A DNA stretch of 62,000 nucleotides from Gnetum montanum (taxonomy: Eukaryota > Streptophyta > Gnetopsida > Gnetales > Gnetaceae). The translations under genes were made by a program, and so were the position numbers. The first letter of the stretch is position 1. The number at the start of each line of letters is the position of its first letter. The notes below the pieces were generated by a model. That model made no database searches, was not told where the DNA came from, and saw nothing but the letters and a program-made list of their open reading frames with translations. Shown here one piece after another: positions 1 through 10,740 of the stretch. Location: contig MNCI01010865.1 in the NCBI GenBank assembly GCA_015680685.1, forward strand, positions 2,274-64,273. The letters run 5' to 3'.

Positions 1-137
1 TCAGCATCCGTTCCCACTTACCGGACACACCCTGAACTATGCAACTGTGGCTACCAAACGCTAATCGTTACTGGGATCACCACACGTAACGCAAGTGCTC
101 GAAGTGGTCGTACTGAGGCACCTATTTAGCCTAAGTG

Positions 138-425
138 TGATAAGCAGCCGATTCCTTGGCTAGCCGTACACACCCGTGGATGCTCGTAGCCAAGTCGTAC
201 TTATCACACGTTCTAGCCTAGCGATGAGTAGCCGATTCCTTGACTAGCCATACACATTGGACTACCACTGGGATTACCAAGCGCAGATCTTGGAATACGC
301 TACTGGGTTACCAAGCAGTCGCAATGCTCGTAATCAAGTCGTACTCACGTGTTGCGATGAGCAGTCGATTCCTTGATTAGCCGTACACATCCGTAGATTC
401 TCGTAATCAAGTCGTACTCATGCGC
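138..425. repeat. Short tandem array inside the left LTR
   Basis: A unit of about 70 bp with the core GCCGATTCCTTG..TAGCCGTACACA followed by CTCGTA..CAAGTCGTACT occurs complete at 138-210 and 353-425. Partial copies lie at 221-260 and 321-349. The middle of the array also repeats the TACTGGG..TACCAAGC motif of the LTR. The solo LTR at 16547 lacks the array at the matching place, so it is a local expansion. Confidence 0.65.
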
Positions 426-666
426 ACCAGGAAATTAATAAATAAAAATAAATAAAACCATGTACTGCAAGGTTTATCCAATCAAGTTCGTCTTTATTGC
501 CATACACAACTTGTGTTCAAGTTACAAAGTTGCTTGAATAAAGAGCCGTTCACTCTAGGACTCCTACTGCGGGCACATGGGAAATTAATCTAACTCTGGA
601 GTGTTCAAACTGCCAGAGCTTCGCTACTTCTAGCTAGGATTCGGAAATGAAGGGAGTGCCGCCTCT

Positions 667-747
667 TATTTATAGATATGGCGGCGGACCGCGATATCGC
701 ATACGCGATATCGCAGGGGATGCGATATCGCGGCTTGTGCATATCGC
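667..747 (-). promoter_or_regulatory. LTR U3 promoter: TATA box plus three GCGATATCGC palindromes
   Basis: On the minus strand a TATAAATA box lies at 667-674. Just upstream of it, at 691-700, 705-714 and 722-731, are three perfect copies of the 10-bp palindrome GCGATATCGC, followed by a partial fourth at about 741-747. The solo LTR at 16547 has three decayed copies in the same place relative to its TATA box. Arrays like this next to a TATA box suggest binding sites for a dimeric regulator; that role is inference. Confidence 0.55.
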
Positions 748-756
748 GTCTCATCA

Positions 757-1789
757 AACTCCAATGATCTTTAGTTGCCACAAGGCTCAATCAATCTTCA
801 CTTAGTAATTATTCAGGGAAAATGAATAATTTTGATTTCAATTTCATGTGAATTTTTTAGGTGTTGACTCCCCTATTGGGTGCAATGCCTTTCCATTTAT
901 ACTAAAAGAGCTTACATCATAATTAGGAAATAGTCATAAAATAGACATATTGATATTTATCAAGGAAATTGATAAGAATGGATACAATTCTATGATGATA
1001 TCAAGCTATATTTCACTCATGGTGTTCTTTAATTGTCAATTCATGCTAGCCTATGGTGTAGATTAATATTTTAATTCCATATTAAGGTGTAGCTTCTTTT
1101 TGTCCGGTGTTATCAATATTTAGCACAAATGTTGTAGAAATTGATAATTTGGGTCAATCCCAGTTGATTTGGATGATGTGGATTGATATGGTTATTCTTT
1201 TGAATATGTCAAAATTATCAATCCTAATTGATGATATCTTTATTGATATTTGTTGATCCCATGGTACCCTACAATAACATAGACTCTATAAAGCAATTAA
1301 TCTTTATCACTTAGCATTAAATAAATTGATGCACTTCAATATAGTTAAGTAGTAAAAAATAAAAATTAAAAAAAATTTAATATGAAACTGGAGCATTTTG
1401 AGGTTAAACATAGTCCCCTAGGAGCCTTTGACCAGTGCCTAGTCAACAAAGGTGATAACACTCAAATAATGAAAGATCCATTCCTCATTCTCATCTCTAT
1501 TTGTATTAATGAAAATTCTATTTCCTATTCTCAATAGGATAAATCAAGCTTTACTAATAAGAGATTAAATAAATAATGCTTGATGAAAAAAATATTTTCC
1601 TTTAAATAGTAATAACAAATCTAATTTTTCATAAGCTTTAAACATTAACCCTTCATCTATTCCATAATCCAATTTTAAAAAATAAATTACATAACCAAGC
1701 AAGATAAAACATGTTCCAACCACAAATTGGCTCAATGGCCAATTAAAACAACAAAAAGGAAATTGACATCTTATGAGGCTAAAGCCTTT
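757..1789. other. AT-rich stretch with no recognised gene
   Basis: No convincing reading frame, LTR end or RNA gene is visible. The sequence is AT-rich with many short A and T runs. It may be old transposon debris, but I could not tie it to any family seen in this window. Confidence 0.4.
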
Positions 1790-2760
1790 GATCCTTCTTG
1801 TATCTCCATGTCTTTCTTGAAGTGAGAGGGTTTAGCCCCCTCATCATCATCTCTAATTTGTGGATGGACATTCATCTTAATGTCTGCTACTCTTTTATCC
1901 ATTTTAGTGAGAGTAGAGCTCACCTTCTACAACACTATCGAGATCTCCCACTAGGTAGATTTCACCTCTTTTAATTAGGCTCTTGTCTCCTTCTAGAATT
2001 CCCAAACTTCACTAGCCTCTAGTGCCAACAAAGAACCAGGTTAATGAATTTCTTAACAAAGGGACTGATCTTAGTATAGATTTTGATGGATCAAGTGAAG
2101 GTGTTCTTTTTTAACATAGTAAGGTGTACCTTCATGTCTATTTGAGGTTTTGACATTCCTAACTTTCTTAAAATAACTTAAATAAGGAAAGGAAAGTAAA
2201 GGTTGAGTACATCATTGTTATAGTGACACACCATGTACCTGATTGGTAGGTACGTAAAATTTGTCTCCTTATCAAACTTTAGAGCCTTCGTCACTTGGAG
2301 AGTTTAGTTCTAATCATATGTGGTGTGTGTGGATGGTAGGGCATTTGTAATGATCATCCTAGTCATTATTTCTTGGGTTGTAGGTTCACAAAGTGTAGCC
2401 CTTAGGTTTGCAACCTACCAGAGTTGGATTCTTTGATAAACTGATGGAAGAGATCATACTTTTCTTTTGTACTAGCTTTAGACCTGAATATGTTCTTTCC
2501 CTTTGTTGGAAGACTAAACCAGTCCTGAGGTCATGCTATAGTGATCTTCACACTAGTTTTCCTCACTGAGAAAACTAGGTAACATTCAGGAGGATCTGCC
2601 TTGGTTAGATGCAACTTTAGACTTTTGTAAAACTCTAGGACCTCCTCTTGGTAGAACCAATTAATGGGAAATCAAATGAATTCTCCACATCCCATTATGT
2701 CAAGGTGCTACTTCACAGTCACATCGGTTAGTCAAACCACTCAATGTAGTCTACCTTTTG
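1790..2760 (-). pseudogene. Decayed minus-strand reading frame, probably retroelement
   Basis: On the minus strand one frame runs for about 0.9 kb with mostly plausible amino-acid content, for example MDKRVADIKMNVH and KALKFDKETNFTYLPIRYM. It is interrupted only by scattered TAG, TAA and TGA codons of the kind produced when CAG, CAA or TGG decay. This pattern is common in old plant retroelement ORFs. No domain is certain; an extra ORF of a Tat/Athila-type element is possible. It stops just left of the duplicated block. Confidence 0.3.
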
Positions 2761-2805
2761 GTGGTAGGGGGCATCTTCAAACTTTTGCTTCTAGGAGCCT
2801 AAAAA

Positions 2806-4162
2806 ATGATAAGAAATTTGAACATGAAGAAATTATCATCAATTTCCTCACTAAAGCACATTCTTACCTTGACTTGCTAATATTTGATAGATGACTCTAT
2901 TATTTATAATGCTAATTGTGTATGAAAATTACTAGGAGGGGAAAAATATCATTATCACATCATAGAAACATGAAAATGAGTACTAACTCGGAAGGATAGG
3001 CTTACCTGGCATCAAAAGGATGGTACTGAGGTGGTACTAAACTCTTTCAAGTGATGAAGGATCTGAAGTTCAAACTTAGAAAAGGTAGAAACCCTGAGAT
3101 GGTACTAAGGCATACCTGAGAGCAAAAGATGCAGAGTAGTGCAATACAATTTTGTGGGGATAAGATCTATCCCCATGGGTGGTGGCTTTATATTATAAGG
3201 CCACTGACTTACTATTACCTTTTTTTTTGGCTTTTTCATCATATTTATCTTCATTGAAGAATCGATGTTATTTGATATTAATTAAGTTAGACTTCATCAC
3301 GACTATGACCAAAATCAATATGATGATTCTTAAGATTCTCAACATATCAAAGTTCATTACAGTCGTACTATTCAAATGTGAAAGTTTCAAAAAAATGTTT
3401 ATTTATCAATCTACATTGATACAACCAACATGGATCAATACCACTATATAATAACATATCTAAGTTCATCATAGTCATGTTGTTCAAACATGAAACTCTC
3501 TGAAAAAAGTTGTCGATTACATCAATCCAATTAACATGGATTGATATCATTGTATAATAAAATATCGATTTTAATCAATGAGATCAATATATTTATTTAT
3601 AACATGAATGTAAATTCTACCTTTATTGATTGGAATTGCACAAATCAATATACTTCGATTGCATTTATTACAAGACATCAATAATGTGATGTCTATTGAT
3701 ATTATTAAACCTTAAGGAATTTTTTTCCTTAGTGCATCTATGAATATTGATTCCATGATGTCCCTTTATTAATTATATGTCATTACATCCTTTGATATTA
3801 ATGAATATGATTAAAATAAAAGAAAATAATTTTATTATTTTTACTTCTTGTCATTAGATCTTATTATTAAGGTAGGAATTCACATATAACTTGCTTAGGA
3901 AGGCTTTTCCTAGGATTATTTGGGCTAAAACTTCTCCTCACAAGGTCTACTTTATTTGTTGAAAGAATTACTTACTATCTCAAGGTTTCTACATTTCCTA
4001 AGTTTTAAGGATCCAAGATGCATTTTTTCAATAAACTCATTCACTAACTTGCTCTTGGATCAAATTTCAAGTTGGTTATACCCTACTATCCTATCCAAGT
4101 TTCTTACCCCACAACCCCCTAATTAATCTAGGTTAATTAGTTGAATTATTAGTATTAGGGAT
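2806..4162. other. Block flank left of the Athila-like element
   Basis: This stretch aligns with 27494-28920 of the second copy and contains no gene I can support. Short open frames here are disrupted or shifted in the other copy. The last five bases before the LTR (GGGAT, 4158-4162) are the left target-site duplication of the element that follows. Confidence 0.6.
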
Positions 4163-5089
4163 TGATGAATCGATAAAGAGTCATGTTGATGGGCCCCCAT
4201 TGATGTGGCCTCATCAACAAGCCCCCATCAACGTAGCTCCATCTATGTGATGTTGCCCCATTGATGGGGCTACGTTGACATAGCATTTGCTACATTTACA
4301 AGGCCCCATCAACATAGCTTCACAATAAAGTCTATAAATAAATGCTCACCCACTATGTGTATAGCATGTCTTATCATAGTTGTAGTAGAGCTCTTGCAGT
4401 TTCCTTTTCCTAGAGTTAGAATATTTTCCAAGTGCCCATAATAGATCTTTATTTGAGCACTATTGTGCCTAAGCATAGTAGTGTGTGCAGCAATAAAGAC
4501 GAGCTTTCTGATAAACCTTATAACACCTTAGCTAGATTAAATTTTATCTTCATGCATTTAATGTTTTCAGCAATTTTATTTAATGCTTTTAAGTAAATAA
4601 ACCTAATTAAGCTAAACTAAGCTAGCTAGGTTAAATAACAATCAAGGAAGCACATAAGTATGACCACCTTGAACATGTGTATGGTGCTTGGTAATCCTAG
4701 TAACACTTAACATTTGGTAACCTAGCAATGTTGTACGTGTTCAAGATGTATATGAAAAGTGGGACCGAATGCTTATGTTAAGTTTAGTTAGACATAGATT
4801 AGTTAGTTAGATTAAATTGACAATTAAATTACTTCATTCAATCCATCCTTTATTTTAACCACCCAAAACACAACATAAATAATAATAAAAATCATATGCC
4901 TTGATTACACTTAACCATACCTTTGTACATCACAAGTGTAATTGGGAAGACAATGAATGACTGTTAGGGTAAGTTCACTTTCTATAGGCTAGTGTATCGG
5001 AAGACATATAATCCATAGAATTAGATGGAATCACACATGAGCGCATAGAGATTCATATGGTTGAGTGTATGGGTACTCACTACTCATCA
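4163..5089 (+). repeat. 5' LTR of Athila-like element, copy 1
   Basis: The LTR begins TGATGAATCG and ends ACTCATCA, followed directly by the PBS. It is 927 bp long. It carries U3 repeats with CATYRATG-type cores, a TATAAATA box at 4333-4340, and a doublet of GGTAAYCC-like motifs near 4689-4729. At diagnostic sites around the TATA box it groups with the 5' LTR of copy 2 and not with its own 3' LTR, as expected if the element was in place before the block duplicated. Confidence 0.85.
4185..4340 (+). promoter_or_regulatory. LTR U3 promoter region with CATCGATG-like repeats and TATA box
   Basis: Several decayed copies of a short palindromic motif (CATTGATG, CATCAACG, ATTGATGGGGC and similar, consensus near CATCGATG) lie between 4185 and 4320. 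TATAAATA follows at 4333-4340. The same layout is seen in the other three LTRs of this family. The U3 role follows from the position and the TATA box; the binding factor is unknown. Confidence 0.55.
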
Positions 5090-5090
5090 T

Positions 5091-5110
5091 TAACACTGTT
5101 TCCAAGGATT
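5091..5110 (+). other. Primer binding site, tRNA-Asp type
   Basis: The sequence TAACACTGTTTCCAAGGATT starts one base after the LTR. It fits TGGCGCCGTTGCCGGGGATT, which I know as the tRNA-Asp PBS of many plant Athila elements, with almost all mismatches being transitions (G to A, C to T). The PBS of copy 2 keeps TGGC and GTTGC-like parts better, which supports the assignment. Confidence 0.7.
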
Positions 5111-5243
5111 CTTTTTGTTTAAAACATGCACTATCTAGGTATAGTGAAAATCATTAACATTATTGGATGAACCTAAGGTCAAAAATCATTCTAAAATTAA
5201 ATATGATAATTTAAGCACACTGATAACTTTTTTTTTTGGTAGA

Positions 5244-6500
5244 ATGTCTTTTTCTTACAATCGTGATGATACTAAATCGTTAGTGCCTTAAGAATGCAAA
5301 GTGGTATATACTCATCTAGATGAGTATGTGCTTGATGGATGAACAACTGTAGTGGTGAGATATGGAGGGAAACATTTTAATGCCTCCTAATCAATCTATG
5401 CTAGTGATGATGTTCCAAACTCTTAGGAGGTTGGGCATTTAGGATCTTCAAGAAGAGTACATTATGCATGACTATGATTATCGACATACAAAATATGTAA
5501 GACATACGCTTAAAGATCCAGGAGGTTGGGCATTTAGGATCTTCAAGAAGAGTACATTATGCATGACTATGATTATCGACATACAAAATATGTAAGACAT
5601 AGGCTTAAAGATCCATCTTTAAGCCTATGTCTTACAAAATATTGAAAATTATTGACATAAATTAAAGCTATTTCCTAGGACACTCATCAAGGAAGCTGAA
5701 GGTTAGTATTGGTTCTTGGAGCTAGAATTCATCTACAAGTGGAGTACAATGATAGAGCTATTCAAGGATAAATACTAGATGTAGTTTTGAGTGTCTAATC
5801 TAAGAAGGAAGATCCAAGGATGGAAGAAAGGAACAAATGAATCCTTGGATGCCACCATGAGCAGATACTATTCTCTCATACACCATGGTTATTCTAAGTG
5901 GGAACAACTTTTTCACATGATAGATGGACTCAAATCTAAAATAAGAAGAACTCTTGGGGCTTATGGCCAAGGAAGACTATAAGATCCTAGAGTCCATTAG
6001 ATCTAAAGGCTGATAGAGTAGGTAGCAAAAGAAGAAGAAGAGCTGAGGAAATGAGAAAGTGCTAAGAAATATAACAATGGTCCTTCCATTAGGAAAAGGG
6101 AGGTTCGATTTTACGATAATGAGGAGGAGTCACCACTTGATGAGGTGGTGAATAGAAAGACCTTGCCAACCCAAAAGCCAATGTCTGAGATTTTGGCCAA
6201 AGTAGATAATATATGGGATTCATTAGATGAAAAATTCCATACTACTCTAAAGATTGTAAAAGAATAAGAGAGAAGAGTATTGACTATAACCATAGAAGGT
6301 AGAAAGAAGCTGAATGTGCCTACCAAAGGGGTAAGGGAAAAGTTGCTATAGTAGAAGAAGTTGTGACGATAGAATTATATGATGATGGTAGGTGTGACAT
6401 CTGCTAATATGAATATCCTAAGGGGTGTTGCCCTATTGTGTCACACTTACAGAAGTCTAGGGTGTATGCGTTGAATTCTAAATTGGGAAGAAGGAAAACA
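5244..6500 (+). pseudogene. gag of Athila-like element, copy 1 (deleted and broken)
   Basis: Starts with an ATG at 5244 (MSFSYNRDDTKS) after a T-rich tract, matching MSSSNNHDDTKS in copy 2. The N-terminal part (LVYTHLDEYV) is followed by a rearranged region (5426-5636). About 650 bp of copy 2 gag is missing here. Downstream come the gag core (WSTMIELFKDKY-like, then RRKIQGWK and HHGYSKWEQL) and a Cys-rich patch near 6390-6450 (CDIC..YEYPKGCCPIVSH) that may be the nucleic-acid binding end. A Tyr/Pro/His-rich linker follows at ~6530-6900. Gag would form the virus-like particle. Many stops make it non-functional. Confidence 0.75.
5426..5636. repeat. 95-bp tandem duplication followed by a perfect hairpin
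   Basis: 5426-5520 is repeated at 5521-5615 with one visible difference. The end of the second unit (5591-5611) is then repeated as an exact 21-base inverted copy at 5616-5636 with a 4-base loop. Copy 2 of the block has neither feature; it carries about 650 bp of gag here instead. The inverted arm corresponds to the gag sequence that follows the deletion. Confidence 0.9.
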
Positions 6501-7189
6501 CCTAGAAGATTGCCTTATTCTCAAGGTAATCCAAGGCAGTTCCACCAACAAAAAGAAGCTTATTATTCAAGTGGAGCTCCACCATAATCATATGAGTAAT
6601 ACTAGCAGTGGTAACATCCACAATCATGGGGGATGCCACCACCATGGTAGCAATACCCTTACAGGTAGCTAGATCCATATGGGTACTATGTTTAGCAACC
6701 AATGAGACATGAATCTTCTAGTCATGTTTCTTTTCAGCATCACTACTACCCTCCAAAGTATCACAAAACTCATCCATCTACTAGAGGGGAAAACCCATAT
6801 CCCTATCATCCTTCTCATCCATCAGTGCATGCTCCTCCACCCTCCACCCAATTGTCTCCTACTCCATTTATGTAGAGTAAAATTCCATCATGACCACAAC
6901 AACATAATGCTACCAGGGCTATCAACTTACAACTAGCTTTTCAGCTGAATGGTTTAGAACCCAAATCCCAAAAATGACTGTCCTTCTAATCCAACAGTCC
7001 TCCAAATTCCTTACAAACTAATGCAGTTGGCCACCTTGTCTCTTCATCATCCTTTGCATCAAATCCTTTCGAGAGCCCTTTAAACCAAATGCCTCCTAAG
7101 ATCCACACTATCATGTTAACCCACATTGTGTCTAATTAGATCAAGTCGACAACATTCCTAGGAAAAGATTTGACCCTAGAAGTTCTCTC

Positions 7190-7440
7190 ATCTACTTATA
7201 TTTTGCTGGACATGAGCCATGCAAGGATCTTCTTGAGTTAGGTTTTGGTGTTAATCTAATTTCCCATGACATGTACAAATTAGAAGACCTATTAATCACA
7301 GTTCCTTTGGGACATGTGGAGGACATTATGACCACTGTTTGTGGGTGGTCCTATCCTACCAATTTTCTAGTGATCAAGGTTTACAACTTCAAGGGTGACT
7401 TCAAATTATTATGGGAAGGGCATGGTTGAGCATTATTGAT
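7190..7440 (+). pseudogene. Aspartic protease domain, Athila-like copy 1 (broken)
   Basis: The frame reads GHEPCKDLLELGFGVNLISH and later VCGWSYPTNFLVIKV. In copy 2 the same place reads GHEPCKALLDSSSSVNLISH and DDFPIIMGWAWL. This is the pattern of a retropepsin: a Leu-Leu-Asp-Ser/Thr-x-Ser active-site loop and a later Ile-Ile-Met-Gly segment. Here the catalytic Asp is replaced by Glu (LLELG) and the frame is lost after ~7440. It would have cut the Gag-Pol polyprotein. Confidence 0.65.
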
Positions 7441-8039
7441 GTGTGAATAGACATTAGAGATCTCTTCTTGGAAATTTTCAAGAATGAATTTGGAAATATT
7501 GAGAAGAAAAGAGTTCTCTGCATCGCATATAGTGATACCGGGTGTAACTGTGTGTAGAAACTTTGGTCTATCAAGAGCACATTTCTCAAAGCATGCAGAT
7601 AGTGTGTAGATGAATCTGAAATTCAAGGTGCCTATTCGTAGAAACTACAAAATAAGAGAGCACCCAGTGATTACAAATGGTCTTGGAAGTGGCATACTTT
7701 GCATGGAACCTATTGAGAGTCTAACATGTGCCTATATTAAAAGCATGAATAAACTAGAGTAAGTCCATCACCAACTCTCTGATAATGCAAATGATGATAC
7801 CAATTGGGAAAAGTTGGAAATCCTTGAGAATTTTAAACAAGAACCCTTAGAGTTTAAAACTCTACCTACCAACATAGAGTATGCATTTTTGATAAATGGA
7901 AAGCCAATAATAATCAATGTCAATCTTACACTTGAATAGAAATAGATGCTATTGAAGGTGATCAACAAATGGCTAATAACCTTTGCTTGGTCATATCCTA
8001 AACTCACTAGAATTGATCCATAGATATGCTAGCATTGCA

Positions 8040-8780
8040 TTTATTTCAACTCATCCATAAAGCCAAGGAGGCAACCACAATGACAATTGAACCCAAAATT
8101 TAAGCAGATTATCAAAGAGAAGATTCAACAACTCCTCAAGTTAGGGTTCATCTACCCCATTATAGATAGTGAATGGGTCATCCCACTTGTGATAGTGCCA
8201 AAGCAAGATGATAAATGGCAAGTTTGTATTGACTTCAAGCTATTGAATATGGCAACATTCAAAGATCACTTTCCATTATCATTTGTGGATCAAGTGTTGG
8301 ACACTATATGTAGGCATTGCTATTACCATTTTCTGGATGGTTATAGTGGCTATAACCAAATCCAAAATGTGTTAGAGGATTAAGCCTAAACAACATTCAC
8401 AAGTCCTTGGGGGACTTTTGCATATCAAAAGATGCCTTTTGATCTATGTAATGCTCCTACCACTTTCTAGCACTTGGTCTTAAGCATCATTTAGTAGAAA
8501 ATTGGTAGTGGGTTGGAATTCTTTATGGATGACTTCTCCACTTATGGCGCTACATTCAAGCAAGCCTTGGACCACCTTGAGCAAGTACTCAAAAGATGTG
8601 TGATAACAAACCTATTACTCAATTGGCAAAAGAGCCATCTCATTGTCCAAAAGGGCATTGTACTGAGGCATAGAATTTCTTAGGCAAGGATTAAGATGGA
8701 CCCTGAAAAAATAAGGGTCATCCAAGGAATAACTCACCAATCAAAAATCATTAAAGATGTTTAGTCATTTTTTGGACACA
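8040..8780 (+). pseudogene. Reverse transcriptase domain, Athila-like copy 1 (broken)
   Basis: Clear Ty3/gypsy RT motifs in order: IIDSEWVIPLVIVPKQDDKW, CIDFKLLN, DGYSGYNQI, TFAYQKMPFDLCNAPTTF, then the catalytic FMDDFSTYGATF with Met-Asp-Asp at 8525-8533, and LNWQKSHLIVQKGIVL. The FMDDFSxYG form is typical of Athila elements. Stops occur in frame, for example soon after NQIQNVLED. An open piece of 98 codons at 8087-8383 is the longest intact part. Confidence 0.85.
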
Positions 8781-8889
8781 CTGGGTAATACTAGTGATTC
8801 ATAGACAATTTCTCTAAGACCACAAAACCATTGGTCAAGCTAACAAAGAAAGATGATCTATTCATATGAACCAAGGAATATCAAAAAGC

Positions 8890-9330
8890 ATTTCAGATAC
8901 TCAAGCAGAAGCTCATAAAGACTCCAATTCTACGAGCACCTGACTGGTTCCAGACCATTTCATATCATGACAGATGTATCTAATTACACCTTGGGAGCTA
9001 TTCTTATGTAGTTGGATGACCAAAAACATCCATATTATATTTACTACACAAGCCAAAGCATTGTAGATGCACAAATCAATTAAACCACCACAAAGAAAGA
9101 ATTTATGGTAGTGGTGTATGCTCTGGAAAAGTTTAGGCACTATGTGCTTGGATATAAAGTGTTTGTGCACACTAACCACAGTGCCATCTGCTTCCTAATG
9201 AACAAGCCAATAGTGAATCCCTATGTTATAAAATTGTTGGTGATCTTGCAAGAATTCAATCTTATGATGGTAGATTGAAAGGTGATTGCAAATGTGATCA
9301 CTGATCACTTACCTCAGTTGTGATGGGATG
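8890..9330 (+). pseudogene. RNase H domain, Athila-like copy 1 (broken)
   Basis: The frame shows FHIMTDVSNYTLGAIL, IYYTSQSIVDAQIN, KKEFMVVVYALEKFRHYVLG, VFVHTNHSAI and ends VITDHLPQL. These match the Ty3/gypsy RNase H blocks (CDAS-YAIGAVL, TEKELLAVV, TDH-AL, VADHLSRL). The first catalytic Asp is retained in TDVSNY; the Asp of the TDH block has become Asn (TNH). Stops in frame make it inactive. Confidence 0.8.
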
Positions 9331-9589
9331 AAAAAGGGAAGGAGAGTTCACTCTCTAATCAATTCCCAAATGAACTTCTATTTGCTTGTGCAATAAATGG
9401 ACAAATACCTACAAAATCAAAATGGTATGATGGCATCCTCACATATCTTCTTACTAAAGAGATGCCACAAGATTTGGGCTACAAGAAGAAACAATGGTTT
9501 TCTCATCAGGCCAAACGCTTCATGGAAATTAATGGACACCTTTACAAGGTATGTGTCGATGGCCTGTTTTGTTGGTGTACTTGATGTTG

Positions 9590-10740
9590 ATCAACTAAAC
9601 ATTCTTCAAGATACTCATGAGTGTCTTTGTAGGGGCCACTATGCTGGGAGACACACAACCATAAAAATCCTAATGGAAGAATACTATTGGCCCATAATCT
9701 TCAAGGATGCCCACCAGTTTATCCATTCTTGTGAATGTTGTCAACAAGATAGTGCAATGACCACATGAATGGAGGAACCTCAATAGTGGATTAAATCTCT
9801 AGAATCCTTTAACATATGGGACATCGACTTCATGGGTCCCATCACACCCATGTCAAATAGATAGGCATCTATAATCATCATCATTGATTATTGAAAAAAA
9901 TGGGTAGAAGTAGCAGCCATCATCGACTATACATCATTCACTACTACGTGGTTTGTACAAAAAAATGTTGTGAATAGATTTGGGATGCCACATGCACTGA
10001 ATTTTGACAACATAACCCATTTTATAGGTGCTACTGTTCACAATCTTATGCAATGCTTGGGGGTTAAATATAAATTAACATCCTACCACCCTCAAGCCAA
10101 TGGTCAAGCAGAAGTTACCAATAGGGAGATCACAGAGATCCTAATGAGACCTATTAGATAATATAGGAGAGATTGGAGCACAAAATTAAGCGATGACCTC
10201 TAGGCATACTGCTCAACATGGAAACTTCCTATAGGCTACTCTTTCTATGAGCTAGTGTATAGAAAATTACCAACTATACCTATCTAATCCAAGCTCTATA
10301 CAGTCTCAACAACCTGTGACTTGGACCTTGACCTTAACCTAGCATAAAAATAAAGATTAATCAACCTAAATGTGCTAGATGAAAATCAATTGGTAGTCCT
10401 ATCCTTAAAATAAGTGCATAAGGCATTCAACAAAAAGCATCATGACCTTAGAATATGGAAAGAGAAATTTCAATCAGGAGATAAGGTCCTCTACTAAAAC
10501 CCCACACATGTGCCTCAATGAACTAAGTTCTAGACATTGTGAGAGGGCCTTATATAATCGATCAAACCTTTCCTTCTAGGGTCATGATCATATACAAACC
10601 TGAAAGCCCCAACAAGAAGTAGTTGGTTAAAATTCAACAAGTAAAGCCTTTCCACAAGTCCAAGTAAGCTAGTGTAGCAAATACCTCAATAGATAGACAA
10701 CCATTTTCAATTTTTTAGATCTCCTCCTTCAAACTTAGTC
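9590..10740 (+). pseudogene. Integrase, Athila-like copy 1 (broken)
   Basis: The zinc-binding H2C2 domain runs ~9590-9760 (HECLCRGHYAGRHTTIKIL, EEYYWPIIFKDAHQF, CECCQQ). The catalytic core shows all three acidic positions: Asp in WDIDFMGP (~9820), Asp in LNFDNITHF (~10005) and Glu in HPQANGQAEVTNRE (~10110). The C-terminal part includes AFNKKHHDLRIWKEKFQSGD (~10425-10480), the basic end of Ty3/gypsy integrases. Stops interrupt it. The role would be insertion of the cDNA. Confidence 0.82.

Larger units (their letters stand above)
1..756 (-). mobile_element. Partial LTR of an Athila-related retrotransposon, minus strand
   Basis: Read on the minus strand, this is homologous to the solo LTR at 16547-17325. 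The stretch 1-120 matches the reverse complement of about 16920-17050, and 600-756 matches the reverse complement of its U3/TATA region. The LTR would begin with TGATGAGACGCG at 756, and its 3' end lies beyond the left edge of the window. It is clearly richer in G+C and CpG than the surrounding DNA, so it is probably younger than the other elements. An extra tandem array (about 138-425) is inserted relative to the solo LTR. Internal sequence of the element would lie to the left, outside the window, or this may be another solo LTR. Confidence 0.75.

Noticed and set aside
138-425. Regularly spaced repeats, considered as a CRISPR-like array
   Set aside because: Units are unequal, partly overlapping and inside a plant LTR; there are no constant repeats with variable spacers and no cas genes.
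605-790. Arg/Ser-rich 61-codon frame
   Set aside because: It lies over the LTR promoter and palindromes and has no protein-like features.
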